Assembly: GCF_001693385.1 (NCBI RefSeq)
Contig: NZ_CP016428.1
Location: 6,138,001-6,202,000, forward strand
DNA from: Bradyrhizobium icense
Lineage (GTDB): Bacteria; Pseudomonadota; Alphaproteobacteria; Rhizobiales; Xanthobacteraceae
DNA: 64,000 bases
Direction of reading: 5' to 3'
Below the pieces are notes generated by a model. The model was not told the origin of the DNA. It did no database searches and saw only the letters and a program-made list of their open reading frames with translations. Positions 17,335 to 26,215 of the stretch are shown piece by piece (within the stretch, counting starts at the first letter, position 1; each line of letters opens with the position of its first letter). A program made the position numbers and the translations under genes.

Positions 17335-18252
17335 ATGACTGATTTCAAGGCAATTGAGACTTTCATGTGGGTGGTGACGCTCGGCAGCTTTCGCGGCGCG
17401 GCCCAGAAGCTCAACACAACCCAGCCCGCGATCTCGCAGCGCATCGCCCAGCTCGAACGCGAAGTCGGCGTGAAACTTCTGCAGCGCGATCGCCGCATGG
17501 TGTTGCCGACGCCGAGCGGACGGCAATTGATGGTCTATGCCGAAAAACTGATCGGGCTGCGCTCGGAAATGCTCGCCGTCGTCGGCGATCGCTCGGCAAT
17601 GCGCGGCGTGCTGCGGCTCGGCGTCGCCGAAACCATCGTGCACACCTGGCTGCCGCAACTGATCAAGAGCGTCAACCATGCCTATCCCAACCTCTCGCTC
17701 GAGATCGAGGTCGACATCACCTCGAATTTGCGCAACCGGCTGTTGGCGCAGGAGATCGAACTCGCCTTCGTGCTCGGACCGCTGACGGCGCCGATGGTCA
17801 ACAACCGGGCACTGTGCGATTACCCGGTGTGCTTCACGGCCAGCCCCTCGCTTGGCCTCGGCAAGCAAGAGCTGACGCTGCACGATCTGGCGAAGTTCCC
17901 CATCATCACGTTTTCGCGCCGTACCCAGCCCTATGAAATCGTGCGCTCGCTGTTCAATCGCCCCGACCTGCCGCCGATACGCCTGCATGCCAGCGCCTCG
18001 CTCGCAACCGTCATCCACATGGCAATCGAAGGTCTCGGTATCGCCCTGATACCGACCGCGATCGTCGAGGATGATATGGCGAACGGGCGGCTGCAATTGC
18101 TGTCGACCAATCTGCGGTTGGCGCCGTTGACTTTTTCGGCAAGCTGGCTCGCCTCCCCCGACACGGTCGCGGTGGAGCGCGTGGTCGAACTTGCGGCCAG
18201 CCTGGCGCGAGGAGGCGTCATTGTTGACGCGCCGCCTCAGGCGCGTCATTGA
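17335..18252 (+). CDS. LysR family transcriptional regulator
   Basis: The 305-residue protein has an N-terminal winged HTH (FRGAAQKLNTTQPAISQRIA, about residues 22-41) and a LysR substrate-binding domain from about residue 90. The ATG at 17335 has AGAGG four bases upstream. It faces the hydro-lyase gene across a 90-bp space with a clear LysR-type dyad, and reads toward the amidohydrolase and hydroxyacid dehydrogenase genes. It is probably the local activator of both arms. The co-inducer is unknown, presumably the imported substrate or a product of its degradation. Confidence 0.93.
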   Translation: MTDFKAIETFMWVVTLGSFRGAAQKLNTTQPAISQRIAQLEREVGVKLLQRDRRMVLPTPSGRQLMVYAEKLIGLRSEMLAVVGDRSAMRGVLRLGVAETIVHTWLPQLIKSVNHAYPNLSLEIEVDITSNLRNRLLAQEIELAFVLGPLTAPMVNNRALCDYPVCFTASPSLGLGKQELTLHDLAKFPIITFSRRTQPYEIVRSLFNRPDLPPIRLHASASLATVIHMAIEGLGIALIPTAIVEDDMANGRLQLLSTNLRLAPLTFSASWLASPDTVAVERVVELAASLARGGVIVDAPPQARH

Positions 18253-18308
18253 AAATGACCGAACAAGAATGAACAAGCGCCTGCCCACCTGACCTCCCGG
18301 AACAGTGC

Positions 18309-19559
18309 ATGACCAAGATCGGCTCCAATCTGCAAATCGATTCCGCCCGGCTATGGGGCACCATTCACGAAACTGCCAAATTCGGCGCCACGCCCAAAGG
18401 CGGCGTGCGGCGGCTGACGCTCGGGCCTGAAGACAAGCAGGTGCGCGACTGGTTCCGGAACGCTTGCGAGGCCGCCGGGCTCGAAGTGCATGTCGATGCG
18501 CTGGGCTCGATGTTCGGCCTGCGCAAGGGCCGCGACATGTCGAAGGCTCCGGTCGGCCTCGGTTCGCACCTCGACACGCAGCCGACCGGCGGCAAATATG
18601 ACGGCGTGCTCGGCACGCTGGCTGCGCTGGAAGTGGTGCGTACGCTCAACGATGCCGGGATCGAAACCGAGACGCCGATCTGCATCTGCAATTGGACCAA
18701 CGAGGAAGGTTCTCGGTTCGCGCCGGCAATGATGGCTTCCGCGGCTTACGTCGGCGATTTCACCACCGATGACATCTTGTCGCGCAAGGACGCCGAAGGC
18801 GTCACAGTGGCGCAGGCGCTGGACAGCATCGGCTATCGCGGTGACGCGCCGGTGGGTCGCCAGAAATTCTCTGGCTTCGTCGAGCTGCACATCGAACAGG
18901 GGCCGATTCTGGAAGCCGAAAACAAGACCATCGGCGTGGTCGATTCCGGTCAGGGCGTTCTGTGGTACGACGGGAAGATCATCGGCTTCGAAAGCCATGC
19001 CGGTTCGACGCCAATGCCGCTGCGCCGCGACGCGCTGGCGACGCTGTCGGAGATCGTGCTGGCGATGGAGAGCATCGCCAAGAAGCATGGGCCGAAAGCG
19101 GTCGGAACCGTCGGCGAAGCCGTGATCGCCAATCCCTCGCGCAACGTCATTCCCGGCGAGATCGCCTTCACGGTGGATTGCCGCAGTGCGGATGCTGCCA
19201 TCATGGACGCGCTGGATAGGGATTTGCGCGCGGCGATTGCCGAGATCGCGGTACGGCGCAAGGTCGAGGTGCAATTCGATCTGATCTGGCGCAAGCCGCC
19301 GACGCATTTCGATGCAAGACTTGTGGATGCGGTGGAGAACGCCGCCAAGATGCTCGGCTATTCGCACCGCCGCATCACCTCCGGTGCCGGCCACGATGCC
19401 TGCAACCTCAACACCGTGATGCCGGCGGCGATGGTGTTCGTGCCCTGCAAGGACGGCATCAGCCACAACGAGCTGGAGGACGCCACGCAAGCCGATTGCG
19501 CGGCGGGCGCCAACGTGCTGATGCATACCGTGCTGGCGCTGGCCGGCGTCGCGTCCTGA
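18309..19559 (+). CDS. M20-family amidohydrolase (N-carbamoyl-L-amino acid hydrolase / allantoate amidohydrolase type)
   Basis: The 416-residue enzyme shows the binuclear metal site of the hydantoinase/carbamoylase branch of M20. The residues are GLGSHLDTQPTGGKYDGVLG (His and bridging Asp), NEEGSRF (Glu), VELHIEQGP (His) and the C-terminal SGAGHDACNL (His). Such enzymes hydrolyse N-carbamoyl amino acids or ureido compounds, releasing CO2 and ammonia. Substrate choice is not visible. It starts 56 bp after lysR, and 24 bp separate it from the dehydrogenase. Together with the amide-type Liv transporter, the context suggests breakdown of a ureido- or amide-bearing acid. Confidence 0.88.
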   Translation: MTKIGSNLQIDSARLWGTIHETAKFGATPKGGVRRLTLGPEDKQVRDWFRNACEAAGLEVHVDALGSMFGLRKGRDMSKAPVGLGSHLDTQPTGGKYDGVLGTLAALEVVRTLNDAGIETETPICICNWTNEEGSRFAPAMMASAAYVGDFTTDDILSRKDAEGVTVAQALDSIGYRGDAPVGRQKFSGFVELHIEQGPILEAENKTIGVVDSGQGVLWYDGKIIGFESHAGSTPMPLRRDALATLSEIVLAMESIAKKHGPKAVGTVGEAVIANPSRNVIPGEIAFTVDCRSADAAIMDALDRDLRAAIAEIAVRRKVEVQFDLIWRKPPTHFDARLVDAVENAAKMLGYSHRRITSGAGHDACNLNTVMPAAMVFVPCKDGISHNELEDATQADCAAGANVLMHTVLALAGVAS

Positions 19560-19583
19560 CAATCAAGAAACGAGGGGGAAGCT

Positions 19584-20495
19584 GTGCGCGGAGTTTTTGT
19601 CGACGCCAACGAATCGCTGGCCGTGATCTTCGAACGGCTGCACCAGCCCGGCGATCCTGAAGTGCGGATACACCGGGATCCCGACATCACCTCTGATCAA
19701 TATCCCAAGATACTCGACGGCGCCGAGATCGCGATCGTCGATCACACCGCGCTTCCGACCGATATCGCAAAAAGGTGCACCGGGCTGAAGCACGTGGTGT
19801 TTCTCGGCACCGGCGCGCGCAGCTACATGAACCCGGAAGAGCTGGCCGAGCTCGGGATCCAGGTGCACCTGATCAAGGGCTATGGCGACACGGCGGTCGC
19901 AGAATGCGCTGTTGCGCTGATGTGGGAAGGCGCGCGTGGCCTTGCCAAGATGGACCGCGGCATCCGCGCCGGCAACTGGCTGCGCGACGACGGCATGCAG
20001 CTCACGGGCAAGACGCTCGGCCTGATCGGTTTCGGCGGCATCGCCGCGGAAGTGGCGCGGATCGCGATCGGCTCCGGCATGCGCGTCATCGCCTGGAACC
20101 GGTCGCCGAAAAAATATCCGAAGGTCGAGTTCGTCGATCTCGACGAACTCTTGACCGAGAGTGACGTGGTTTCAATCCATCTCCTGTTAAACGACGAGAC
20201 ACGCGGCCTGATCTCGCGCGCCTGCATCGAGGCGATGAAGCCCGGCGTCATCCTCGTCAATACCGCGCGCGGCGCGATCGTCGACGAAGAGGCGATGATC
20301 GACGCGCTGAAATCGGGCCAGATTCGCCATGCCGGCCTCGACGTCTTCAACATCGAGCCGCTGCCGGCGGATCACCCGCTGACCAAGCTCGACAACGTGA
20401 CGCTGTCGGCGCATTCGGCGTTCCGCACGCCGGAAGCGAGCGAGAATTTGCTGCGCGCGGCGTGGGAGCATTGCCGAAGGATTGCGAAGGGGTGA
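19584..20495 (+). CDS. D-isomer-specific 2-hydroxyacid dehydrogenase
   Basis: The 303-residue protein starts at a GTG (19584) with GAGGGGGAA upstream. It has the NAD-binding motif LGLIGFGGIAAEVARIA (about residues 144-160), the conserved Arg in NTARGAIVDEEAMIDAL, the Glu of the active-site loop near IEPLPADHPL, and the catalytic His in LSAHSAFRTPEAS. It should reduce or oxidise a 2-oxo/2-hydroxy acid pair. It lies 24 bp after the amidohydrolase, so the two are likely one transcript. The substrate is unknown; a 2-oxo acid released after deamination in this pathway is plausible. Confidence 0.9.
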   Translation: MRGVFVDANESLAVIFERLHQPGDPEVRIHRDPDITSDQYPKILDGAEIAIVDHTALPTDIAKRCTGLKHVVFLGTGARSYMNPEELAELGIQVHLIKGYGDTAVAECAVALMWEGARGLAKMDRGIRAGNWLRDDGMQLTGKTLGLIGFGGIAAEVARIAIGSGMRVIAWNRSPKKYPKVEFVDLDELLTESDVVSIHLLLNDETRGLISRACIEAMKPGVILVNTARGAIVDEEAMIDALKSGQIRHAGLDVFNIEPLPADHPLTKLDNVTLSAHSAFRTPEASENLLRAAWEHCRRIAKG

Positions 20496-20505
20496 CGCGA
20501 ACCTC

Positions 20506-20637
20506 CGTCGTCCCGGCCAAGCGAAGCGCGAGCCGGGACCCATAACCACCGATGATTATGTTGCGACTGGCTGGAGCCACAGCCGAAGCAAACAATGAAC
20601 GCCTGTGGTTATGGGTCCCTGCGTTCGCAGGGACGAC
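20506..20637. repeat. Family A inverted-repeat element
   Basis: The left end reads CGTCGTCCCGGCC with GGCCGGG-type self-pairing and runs into GGGACCCATAACCACC. The right end reads GGTTATGGGTCCCTGC and closes with GCAGGGACGAC. The two arms are inverted copies around a core of about 60 bp. It lies between convergent genes (the dehydrogenase and the tartrate-dehydrogenase-like gene) and matches the elements at 14874 and 41767 in its ends. Confidence 0.75.
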
Positions 20638-20650
20638 AATAACCAAAAAC

Positions 20651-21730
20651 TCAATCCACCATCTCCGCGACCGCCTTGCCGCACGCGGTCGTGTCGGCAT
20701 TACCACCAAGATCCCGCGTCCGCAGCGTGCGTTCGCCCAGCGTGCGCTCGATGGCGCCGACAATCGCGGCCGCGGCCTGCTTCTCGCCGAGATGCTCCAG
20801 CATCATCGCGCCGGACCAGATCATGCCGATCGGGTTGGCGATGCCTTGGCCAGCGATATCCGGCGCCGAGCCATGCACCGGCTCGAACACCGATGGGAAG
20901 TTGCCTTCCGGATTGATGTTGCCCGACGGCGCGATGCCGATGGTGCCGGTGCAGGCCGGTCCCAAATCAGAGAGGATATCTCCGAACAAATTCGAGCCGA
21001 CGACGACATCGAACCAGTCCGGGTGCAGCACGAAGTTCGCGGTCAGGATGTCGATGTGATACTTGTCCCACTTCACGCCAGGGTACTTCTTCGCCATCGC
21101 CTCCACGCGCTCATCCCAATAGGGCATCGTGATCGAGATGCCATTGGATTTGGTCGCCGAGGTCAGGTGCTTTTTCGGCCGCGACTGCGCCAGATCGAAC
21201 GCGAACTTGAGGATGCGGTCCACGCCGGTGCGCGTCATCACCGTCTGCTGGGTGACGAATTCGCGATCGGTATCCGGGAACATGCGCCCGCCGACCGAGG
21301 AATATTCGCCCTCGGTGTTTTCACGCACCACCCAGAAATCGATATCGCCGGGCTTGCGGTTGGCGAGCGGCGACGGCACGCCGGGCATCAGCCGCACCGG
21401 GCGCAGGTTGACGTATTGATCGAACTCGCGGCGGAACTTGATCAGCGAGCCCCACAGGGAAATGTGATCGGGAATCTTAGCGGGCCAGCCGACTGCGCCG
21501 AAATAGATCGCATCGTGCTTGCCGATTTTCGCCTTCCAGTCCTCCGGCATCATCTCGCCGTGCTTTTCGTAATAGTCCCAGGACGCGAAATCGAAATGGT
21601 CGAAATGCACGGAAACGCCGTGCTTTTTCGCCGCCGCCTCCAGCACGCGCAGCCCCTCCGGGATCACTTCCTTGCCGATGCCGTCACCGGGAATGACCGC
21701 GATCCGATACTGCTTTTTGGCGCTGCTCAT
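20651..21730 (-). CDS. ttuC: Tartrate dehydrogenase / D-malate dehydrogenase-like (TtuC type)
   Basis: The 359-residue protein belongs to the isopropylmalate/isocitrate dehydrogenase family. The signature NLFGDILSDLGPACTGTIG (metal-binding Asp residues) is at about residue 225-245, and FWVVRENTEGEYSSVGGRM and the start AVIPGDGIGKEVIPEG are present. The lack of leucine-pathway neighbours and the TtuC-like DFASWDYYEKHGEMMP suggest tartrate or D-malate as substrate, with NAD and Mn. The start at 21730 is ATG. It is transcribed alone and divergently from the SDR across 173 bp. Confidence 0.85.
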   Translation of the reverse strand: MSSAKKQYRIAVIPGDGIGKEVIPEGLRVLEAAAKKHGVSVHFDHFDFASWDYYEKHGEMMPEDWKAKIGKHDAIYFGAVGWPAKIPDHISLWGSLIKFRREFDQYVNLRPVRLMPGVPSPLANRKPGDIDFWVVRENTEGEYSSVGGRMFPDTDREFVTQQTVMTRTGVDRILKFAFDLAQSRPKKHLTSATKSNGISITMPYWDERVEAMAKKYPGVKWDKYHIDILTANFVLHPDWFDVVVGSNLFGDILSDLGPACTGTIGIAPSGNINPEGNFPSVFEPVHGSAPDIAGQGIANPIGMIWSGAMMLEHLGEKQAAAAIVGAIERTLGERTLRTRDLGGNADTTACGKAVAEMVD

Positions 21731-21903
21731 CGAGAGTTTCCTTGTTGTCCTGCCGGCCGCTAATGCCGGTTATTTGATCGGCTTGCAATGGACCAAACCT
21801 GCCGCTTGCGCAACGCTGCACTGCAATGTTGACCGTCACGGTGCCCGCCGCTTACCAATTTCGCTGACCGTCTTCCACCCTCCTCTCACCACACGAGAAT
21901 CCC

Positions 21904-22680
21904 ATGGACCTGCATCTCCGCGGCAAGCGTGTCCTGATCACCGGCGCCTCCAAGGGCATCGGCGCGGCCGCGGCCGAAGCCTTTGCCGAGGAGGGCTGCG
22001 ACGTCATGCTGGCCGCCCGCAGCGGCGAGCAGTTGAAAGCGCTGACAGAGCGGCTGCGCTCGGCGCACCAGATCGGCGCGACCGCCCATGTCGTCGACCT
22101 GCGCAATGGCGAGGACATCGCAAGACTTGCCAAAGAAGCCGCCGACATCGACATCCTCGTCAACAATGCCGGCGACATCCCCGGCGGCTCGATCGACAAG
22201 ATCGACGAGGCGACCTGGCGCCACGCCTGGGAGCTGAAGGTGTTCGGCTACATCAATCTCACCCGCGCGATCTATGCGCAGATGAAGGCGCGTGGCGGCG
22301 GCGTCATTGTCAACGACATCGGCGCCGCCGGCGAAAAATTCGATGCCAACTACATCTGCGGCAGTGCCGGCAACGCCGCGCTGATGGCATTCACCCGCGC
22401 GCTCGGGGGCAAAAGCCTTGCCGACAATATCCGCGTCGTTGGCATCAACCCCGGCCCGGTCGGCACCGACCGCCACGTCACGCTCCTGAAGACGCGGGCC
22501 AAGAACCAGTTCGGCGATGAAAGCCGTTACAAGGAATTCCAGAAGAACATGCCGCTCCGCCGCCCGGCGCATGCGCGCGAGATCGGCGATCTCATGGCGT
22601 TTCTGGCGTCTGATAGGTCGGGGTATACGTCGGGGGTGATCTTTACGGTGGATGGCGGATATACGGCGGGGTGGGGTTAG
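21904..22680 (+). CDS. SDR-fold protein lacking the catalytic lysine
   Basis: The 258-residue protein has the classical SDR fold, with the cofactor motif TGASKGIG at about residues 14-21, NNAG at about 90 and a C-terminal FTVDGGYTAGW. The active-site segment reads NDIGAAGEKFDANYICGSAG. The tyrosine is kept, but the position four residues later, lysine in the YxxxK motif, is serine, and the usual catalytic serine is also absent. Either it uses another mechanism or it has lost oxidoreductase activity. It is divergent from ttuC and 121 bp upstream of the amidase on the same strand. Function unknown. Confidence 0.85.
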   Translation: MDLHLRGKRVLITGASKGIGAAAAEAFAEEGCDVMLAARSGEQLKALTERLRSAHQIGATAHVVDLRNGEDIARLAKEAADIDILVNNAGDIPGGSIDKIDEATWRHAWELKVFGYINLTRAIYAQMKARGGGVIVNDIGAAGEKFDANYICGSAGNAALMAFTRALGGKSLADNIRVVGINPGPVGTDRHVTLLKTRAKNQFGDESRYKEFQKNMPLRRPAHAREIGDLMAFLASDRSGYTSGVIFTVDGGYTAGWG

Positions 22681-22801
22681 GTCGCGCTGCACCGTCATGC
22701 ATTATCTTCGGTCGGCCACTACTTCCATGCGTTTCCACTTTGCCGAAAAATGTTCTACAGCACGATCAGCGATCGAGAAAACCGAAGCAGGAGTATTCGA
22801 A

Positions 22802-24223
22802 GTGGCTGATCAGGGGCTGGTGCGTGAGACGGCGATTGCTGTTGTCGGCAAATTGAAAGCGGGCGAAGTCACGCCGCTCGATCTGCTCGACGTGCTGGAA
22901 AAGCGCATCGCCGAAGTCGACGGCAAGGTCAACGCGTTGCCGACGCTGTGCTTCGATCGCGCCCGCAAGCACGCCACCGCTCTGATGAAGAAGCCGGTAG
23001 CGGAGCGCGGCCTGCTCGCGGGACTTCCGATCCCGATCAAGGACCTCACCAATGTCGCCGGCGTGCTGACCACGCAGGGGTCGCCGATCTACAAGGACAC
23101 GATCCCGGCAAAGTCGGACATCCTGGTCGAACATCTCGAGAGCAATGGCGGGGTGATCTACGCCAAGTCCAACACGCCGGAGTTCGGCGCCGGCGCCAAC
23201 ACCTTCAACGAAGTATTCGGCCCGACGCGCAATCCGTGGGACACCTCGCGCTCCGCCGCCGGCTCCTCGGGCGGCGCAGCGGTCGCGCTCGCCACCGGCA
23301 CGGCCTGGCTGGCGCATGGCTCGGACATGGGCGGCAGCTTGCGCAACCCCGCGAGCTTCTGCGGCATCGTCGGATTGCGGCCGAGCATCGGCCGCGTCGC
23401 GCATACGGTCGCCGCGGCGGTCGACCGCAATCTCGGCGTCCAAGGTCCGATGGCACGCAACGTCGAAGACGTCGCGCTGCTGCTCGATGCCATGAGCGGC
23501 GAGCACCCCGCCGATCCGCTGTCGCTGCCGGTGCTGCCGAATTCGTTTCTCGCAGCCGCCCGTTCCGGCAACAAGCCGAAGCGCATCGCCTATTCGCCCG
23601 ATCTCGGCATCACACCGGTCGACCCTGAAGTCGCAACCGTCACCCGCAAGGCGGCGCAGCGTTTTGCGGAAGCGGGCGCCATCGTGGAGGAAGCCCATCC
23701 CGATCTGCGCGAGGCCCATGAATGCTTCCACGTGCTGCGCGCCTTCGATTTCGCGCTCTCGAAGGCGGCGCTGCTGCGCACGAAACGCGACCTGCTCAAA
23801 CCCGAAGTGATCTGGAACATCGAGGAAGGCCTCAAGCTGACGGTCGAGCAGCTCGAGCGCGCCGAGGCGCAGCGCGTCGCGATGACCGCGCGCACGCTGG
23901 AATTTTTCGACAAGTACGATCTGTTGCTTTGCCCCGCCACGATCGTTCCGCCCTTCCCGGTCGAGAACCGTTACGTCGCCGAATGCGCCGGCAAGAAGTT
24001 CGACAATTACGTCGAATGGCTCGGCATCGTCTACGCGATCACGCTGGTGTGCTGTCCGGCGCTGTCGTTGCCGTGCGGCTTCACGGCCTCGGGCCTTCCG
24101 GTCGGACTGCAGGTGGTCGCGCCGCCGCGCGGCGAGGCGCAATTGCTCGCCGGAGCCAAGGTGCTGGAGGATATTCTCGGCGTTCGCGGCACGACGCCGA
24201 TCGATCCGAGGGCGCCGAAGTAG
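22802..24223 (+). CDS. Amidase (amidase signature family)
   Basis: The 473-residue enzyme starts at a GTG at 22802 with AGGAG eight bases upstream; a longer frame upstream is unsupported. It has the Ser-cisSer-Lys triad motifs: IPIKDLTNVAG (Lys, about residue 79), GSDMGGSLRNPASFCG (cis-Ser) and RSAAGSSGGAAVALATG (the glycine-serine rich signature). It hydrolyses a carboxamide to acid and ammonia in the cytoplasm. GatA is unlikely because no gatB or gatC is adjacent. The neighbouring genes do not define the substrate. Confidence 0.9.
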   Translation: MADQGLVRETAIAVVGKLKAGEVTPLDLLDVLEKRIAEVDGKVNALPTLCFDRARKHATALMKKPVAERGLLAGLPIPIKDLTNVAGVLTTQGSPIYKDTIPAKSDILVEHLESNGGVIYAKSNTPEFGAGANTFNEVFGPTRNPWDTSRSAAGSSGGAAVALATGTAWLAHGSDMGGSLRNPASFCGIVGLRPSIGRVAHTVAAAVDRNLGVQGPMARNVEDVALLLDAMSGEHPADPLSLPVLPNSFLAAARSGNKPKRIAYSPDLGITPVDPEVATVTRKAAQRFAEAGAIVEEAHPDLREAHECFHVLRAFDFALSKAALLRTKRDLLKPEVIWNIEEGLKLTVEQLERAEAQRVAMTARTLEFFDKYDLLLCPATIVPPFPVENRYVAECAGKKFDNYVEWLGIVYAITLVCCPALSLPCGFTASGLPVGLQVVAPPRGEAQLLAGAKVLEDILGVRGTTPIDPRAPK

Positions 24224-24256
24224 ACTAGACGTGCTTGCCGATGAGAGGCCCTTCAC

Positions 24257-24922
24257 ATGACCCATGAGAATGAGCCGCCGCCCGAGAGCAAGCTGACGCG
24301 CAGCAAGGAACGCTGGGCGAGAGAAGGCAAGTTCCTCACTGGGAAGACCTCGCGGCCTGAAGACCAACGGCTGCCGCCAGGGCAGCATCTGACCAGGGAT
24401 TGGCCGACACTCGATCTGGGACTGACACCCAATATTTCCCGCGAACGCTGGCGGCTTGACGTCTACGGCGCAGTCGAAAAGCCGATCTTCTGGGATTTTG
24501 CGCAGTTCACGGCCCAGCCGCAGAGCAAGTTCATATCCGACATTCACTGCGTCACGACCTGGTCGCGCTACGACAATCAATGGGAGGGCCTGGCAACGCG
24601 TGACCTCCTGGACACCTGCCGGCCGCGCGAGGAAGCGCGATTCGTGGTGCTGCATTCCCATGACGGCTACACCACCAACCTAGCGCTGGAAGATTTCGCC
24701 GCCGAGGACGCCCTGCTCGCCCATAGCTGGTCGGGTGCCCCGCTGGAGCAGGAGCATGGCGGCCCGGTGCGGCTGGTGGTGCCGCATCTCTATTTCTGGA
24801 AGAGCGCGAAATGGCTGCAGAGCATTGAGTTTCTGGCAGAGGATGCGCCGGGCTATTGGGAAGTACGCGGCTATCACAACCGCGGCGATCCGTGGGCCGA
24901 GCAGCGCTATTCAGGCGATTGA
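24257..24922 (+). CDS. Sulfite oxidase-like molybdopterin-binding protein
   Basis: The 221-residue protein is a short single-domain member of the sulfite oxidase/YedY (Oxidored_molyb) fold. The Mo-coordinating cysteine is in DIHCVTTWSRYDNQWEG (Cys98), and GGPVRLVVPHLYFWKSAKW matches the conserved end of the domain. There is no signal peptide, so it is probably cytoplasmic, and no dimerisation domain. The substrate is unknown. It starts 33 bp after the amidase and ends 24 bp before the hydrolase-OsmC fusion, so these three genes are likely one operon. Confidence 0.87.
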   Translation: MTHENEPPPESKLTRSKERWAREGKFLTGKTSRPEDQRLPPGQHLTRDWPTLDLGLTPNISRERWRLDVYGAVEKPIFWDFAQFTAQPQSKFISDIHCVTTWSRYDNQWEGLATRDLLDTCRPREEARFVVLHSHDGYTTNLALEDFAAEDALLAHSWSGAPLEQEHGGPVRLVVPHLYFWKSAKWLQSIEFLAEDAPGYWEVRGYHNRGDPWAEQRYSGD

Positions 24923-24946
24923 AGCCAAGTCCGAGGGAGAACAGCC

Positions 24947-26173
24947 GTGCCGAACGAACGCTTTCAATTCACTGGCGAAGGCGGCCATCAGCTTGCCGCT
25001 GCCCTCGATATCCCGGATGGCCCGGTGCAGGCCTACGCGCTGTTTGCGCATTGCTTCACCTGCGGCAAGGATGTGCTGGCGGCGAAGCGCATTGCGACCG
25101 CGCTCACCGCAAAAGGCATCGCGGTGTTGCGGTTTGATTTTACGGGGCTCGGCTCCAGCGAGGGAGAATTTGCCAACTCGACCTTCTCATCGAACGTTGC
25201 CGATCTGGTCCACGCCGCCGACCACTTGCGCGAAACTCACGGGGCGCCCGCGATCCTGATCGGCCATAGTCTCGGCGGGGCGGCGATCCTTGCCGCGGCC
25301 GGGCAGATCCCGGAGGCAAAGGCGGTCGTCACCATCGCCGCCCCCTCCGATCCCGTGCACGTCACGCATCTCTTCAGGGATCGCCTCGAAGACATCCGCA
25401 CGCACGGCACGGTGGAGGTTCAGCTCGCCGGGCGGCCGTTTCACATCAAGCGCGAATTTCTCGACGACATCGCCGAACAAAGCCTGGCTGCGCATATCGC
25501 AAACCTTCACAAGGCGCTGCTGATCATGCATTCGCCGACGGACGACACGGTCGGCATCGACAACGCCACCAGGATTTTTGTTGCAGCCAAACATCCCAAG
25601 AGTTTTATGTCGTTGTCGGGCTCTGATCATCTGCTCAGCGAGAAGCGCGACGGCGCCTATGTCGCCGGCGTCATCGCCGCCTGGGCCGAGCGCTATATCG
25701 AGCCCGCCGCCGCGCAGCCTGTTCCTGCTGCGAGCGAAGCGCCACGCAACGTCGTGGTGCGCGAAACCCGCAGCAGCAAGTTTCAGCAGATCGTCACCGC
25801 CGGTCCCCATGAGATGGTGGCGGATGAGCCTGTTGCCCTCGGCGGCCAGGATAGCGGACCCGGGCCATATGACTTCTTGCTCGCCGGCCTTGGCGCCTGC
25901 ACGTCCATGACGATGCGGATGTATGCCGACCGCAAATCGCTGCCCATGGACCGCGTCACCGTGACGCTGAAGCACAGCAAGATTCACGCAAAGGATTGCG
26001 AGGAATGCGAAACGCGGGAAGGCATGCTGGATCAGATCGACAGGGTGATCGCCATCGAGGGCAGCGCACTCGACGCCGATCAACGCGCGCGTCTGATGGA
26101 GATCGCCGACAAGTGCCCGGTGCACCGGACGCTGACGTCGAAGATACGGATCGTGACGAAGACGGCGGATTGA
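24947..26173 (+). CDS. Alpha/beta hydrolase-OsmC fusion protein
   Basis: The 408-residue protein joins two domains. Residues about 1-255 are an alpha/beta hydrolase with nucleophile motif IGHSLGG (Ser108), Asp near SPTDDTVG (about 199-200) and His in GSDHLLSEK (His228). Residues about 268-408 are an OsmC/Ohr-like domain with LGACTSMTM (Cys318) and DKCPVHRTL (Cys390), the redox cysteine pair. Such fusions are known in bacteria. OsmC domains reduce organic peroxides. The hydrolase might release acyl or ester substrates, such as lipid peroxides, but that is inference. The GTG start has GAGGGAGA upstream. Confidence 0.9.
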   Translation: MPNERFQFTGEGGHQLAAALDIPDGPVQAYALFAHCFTCGKDVLAAKRIATALTAKGIAVLRFDFTGLGSSEGEFANSTFSSNVADLVHAADHLRETHGAPAILIGHSLGGAAILAAAGQIPEAKAVVTIAAPSDPVHVTHLFRDRLEDIRTHGTVEVQLAGRPFHIKREFLDDIAEQSLAAHIANLHKALLIMHSPTDDTVGIDNATRIFVAAKHPKSFMSLSGSDHLLSEKRDGAYVAGVIAAWAERYIEPAAAQPVPAASEAPRNVVVRETRSSKFQQIVTAGPHEMVADEPVALGGQDSGPGPYDFLLAGLGACTSMTMRMYADRKSLPMDRVTVTLKHSKIHAKDCEECETREGMLDQIDRVIAIEGSALDADQRARLMEIADKCPVHRTLTSKIRIVTKTAD

Positions 26174-26181
26174 CGAAGTAA

Positions 26182-26209
26182 CCTCTCCCCGCGAAGAGCG
26201 GGGAGAGGG
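26182..26209. terminator. Bidirectional hairpin between convergent genes
   Basis: CCTCTCCCCGC pairs perfectly with GCGGGGAGAGG (11 bp) around GAAGA, filling the 42 bp between the stop codons of the OsmC fusion and the YeeE-type gene. It is also a common intergenic repeat type in this kind of genome (a degenerate copy is at 35305-35346). It lacks a long U-tract. Confidence 0.6.
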
Positions 26210-26215
26210 AGAAGA

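Noticed and set aside
22766..24661. A 631-codon minus-strand open frame antisense to the amidase
   Set aside because: Arg/Gln/Ala-rich composition, no motif, and it is exactly opposite a well-supported amidase gene.
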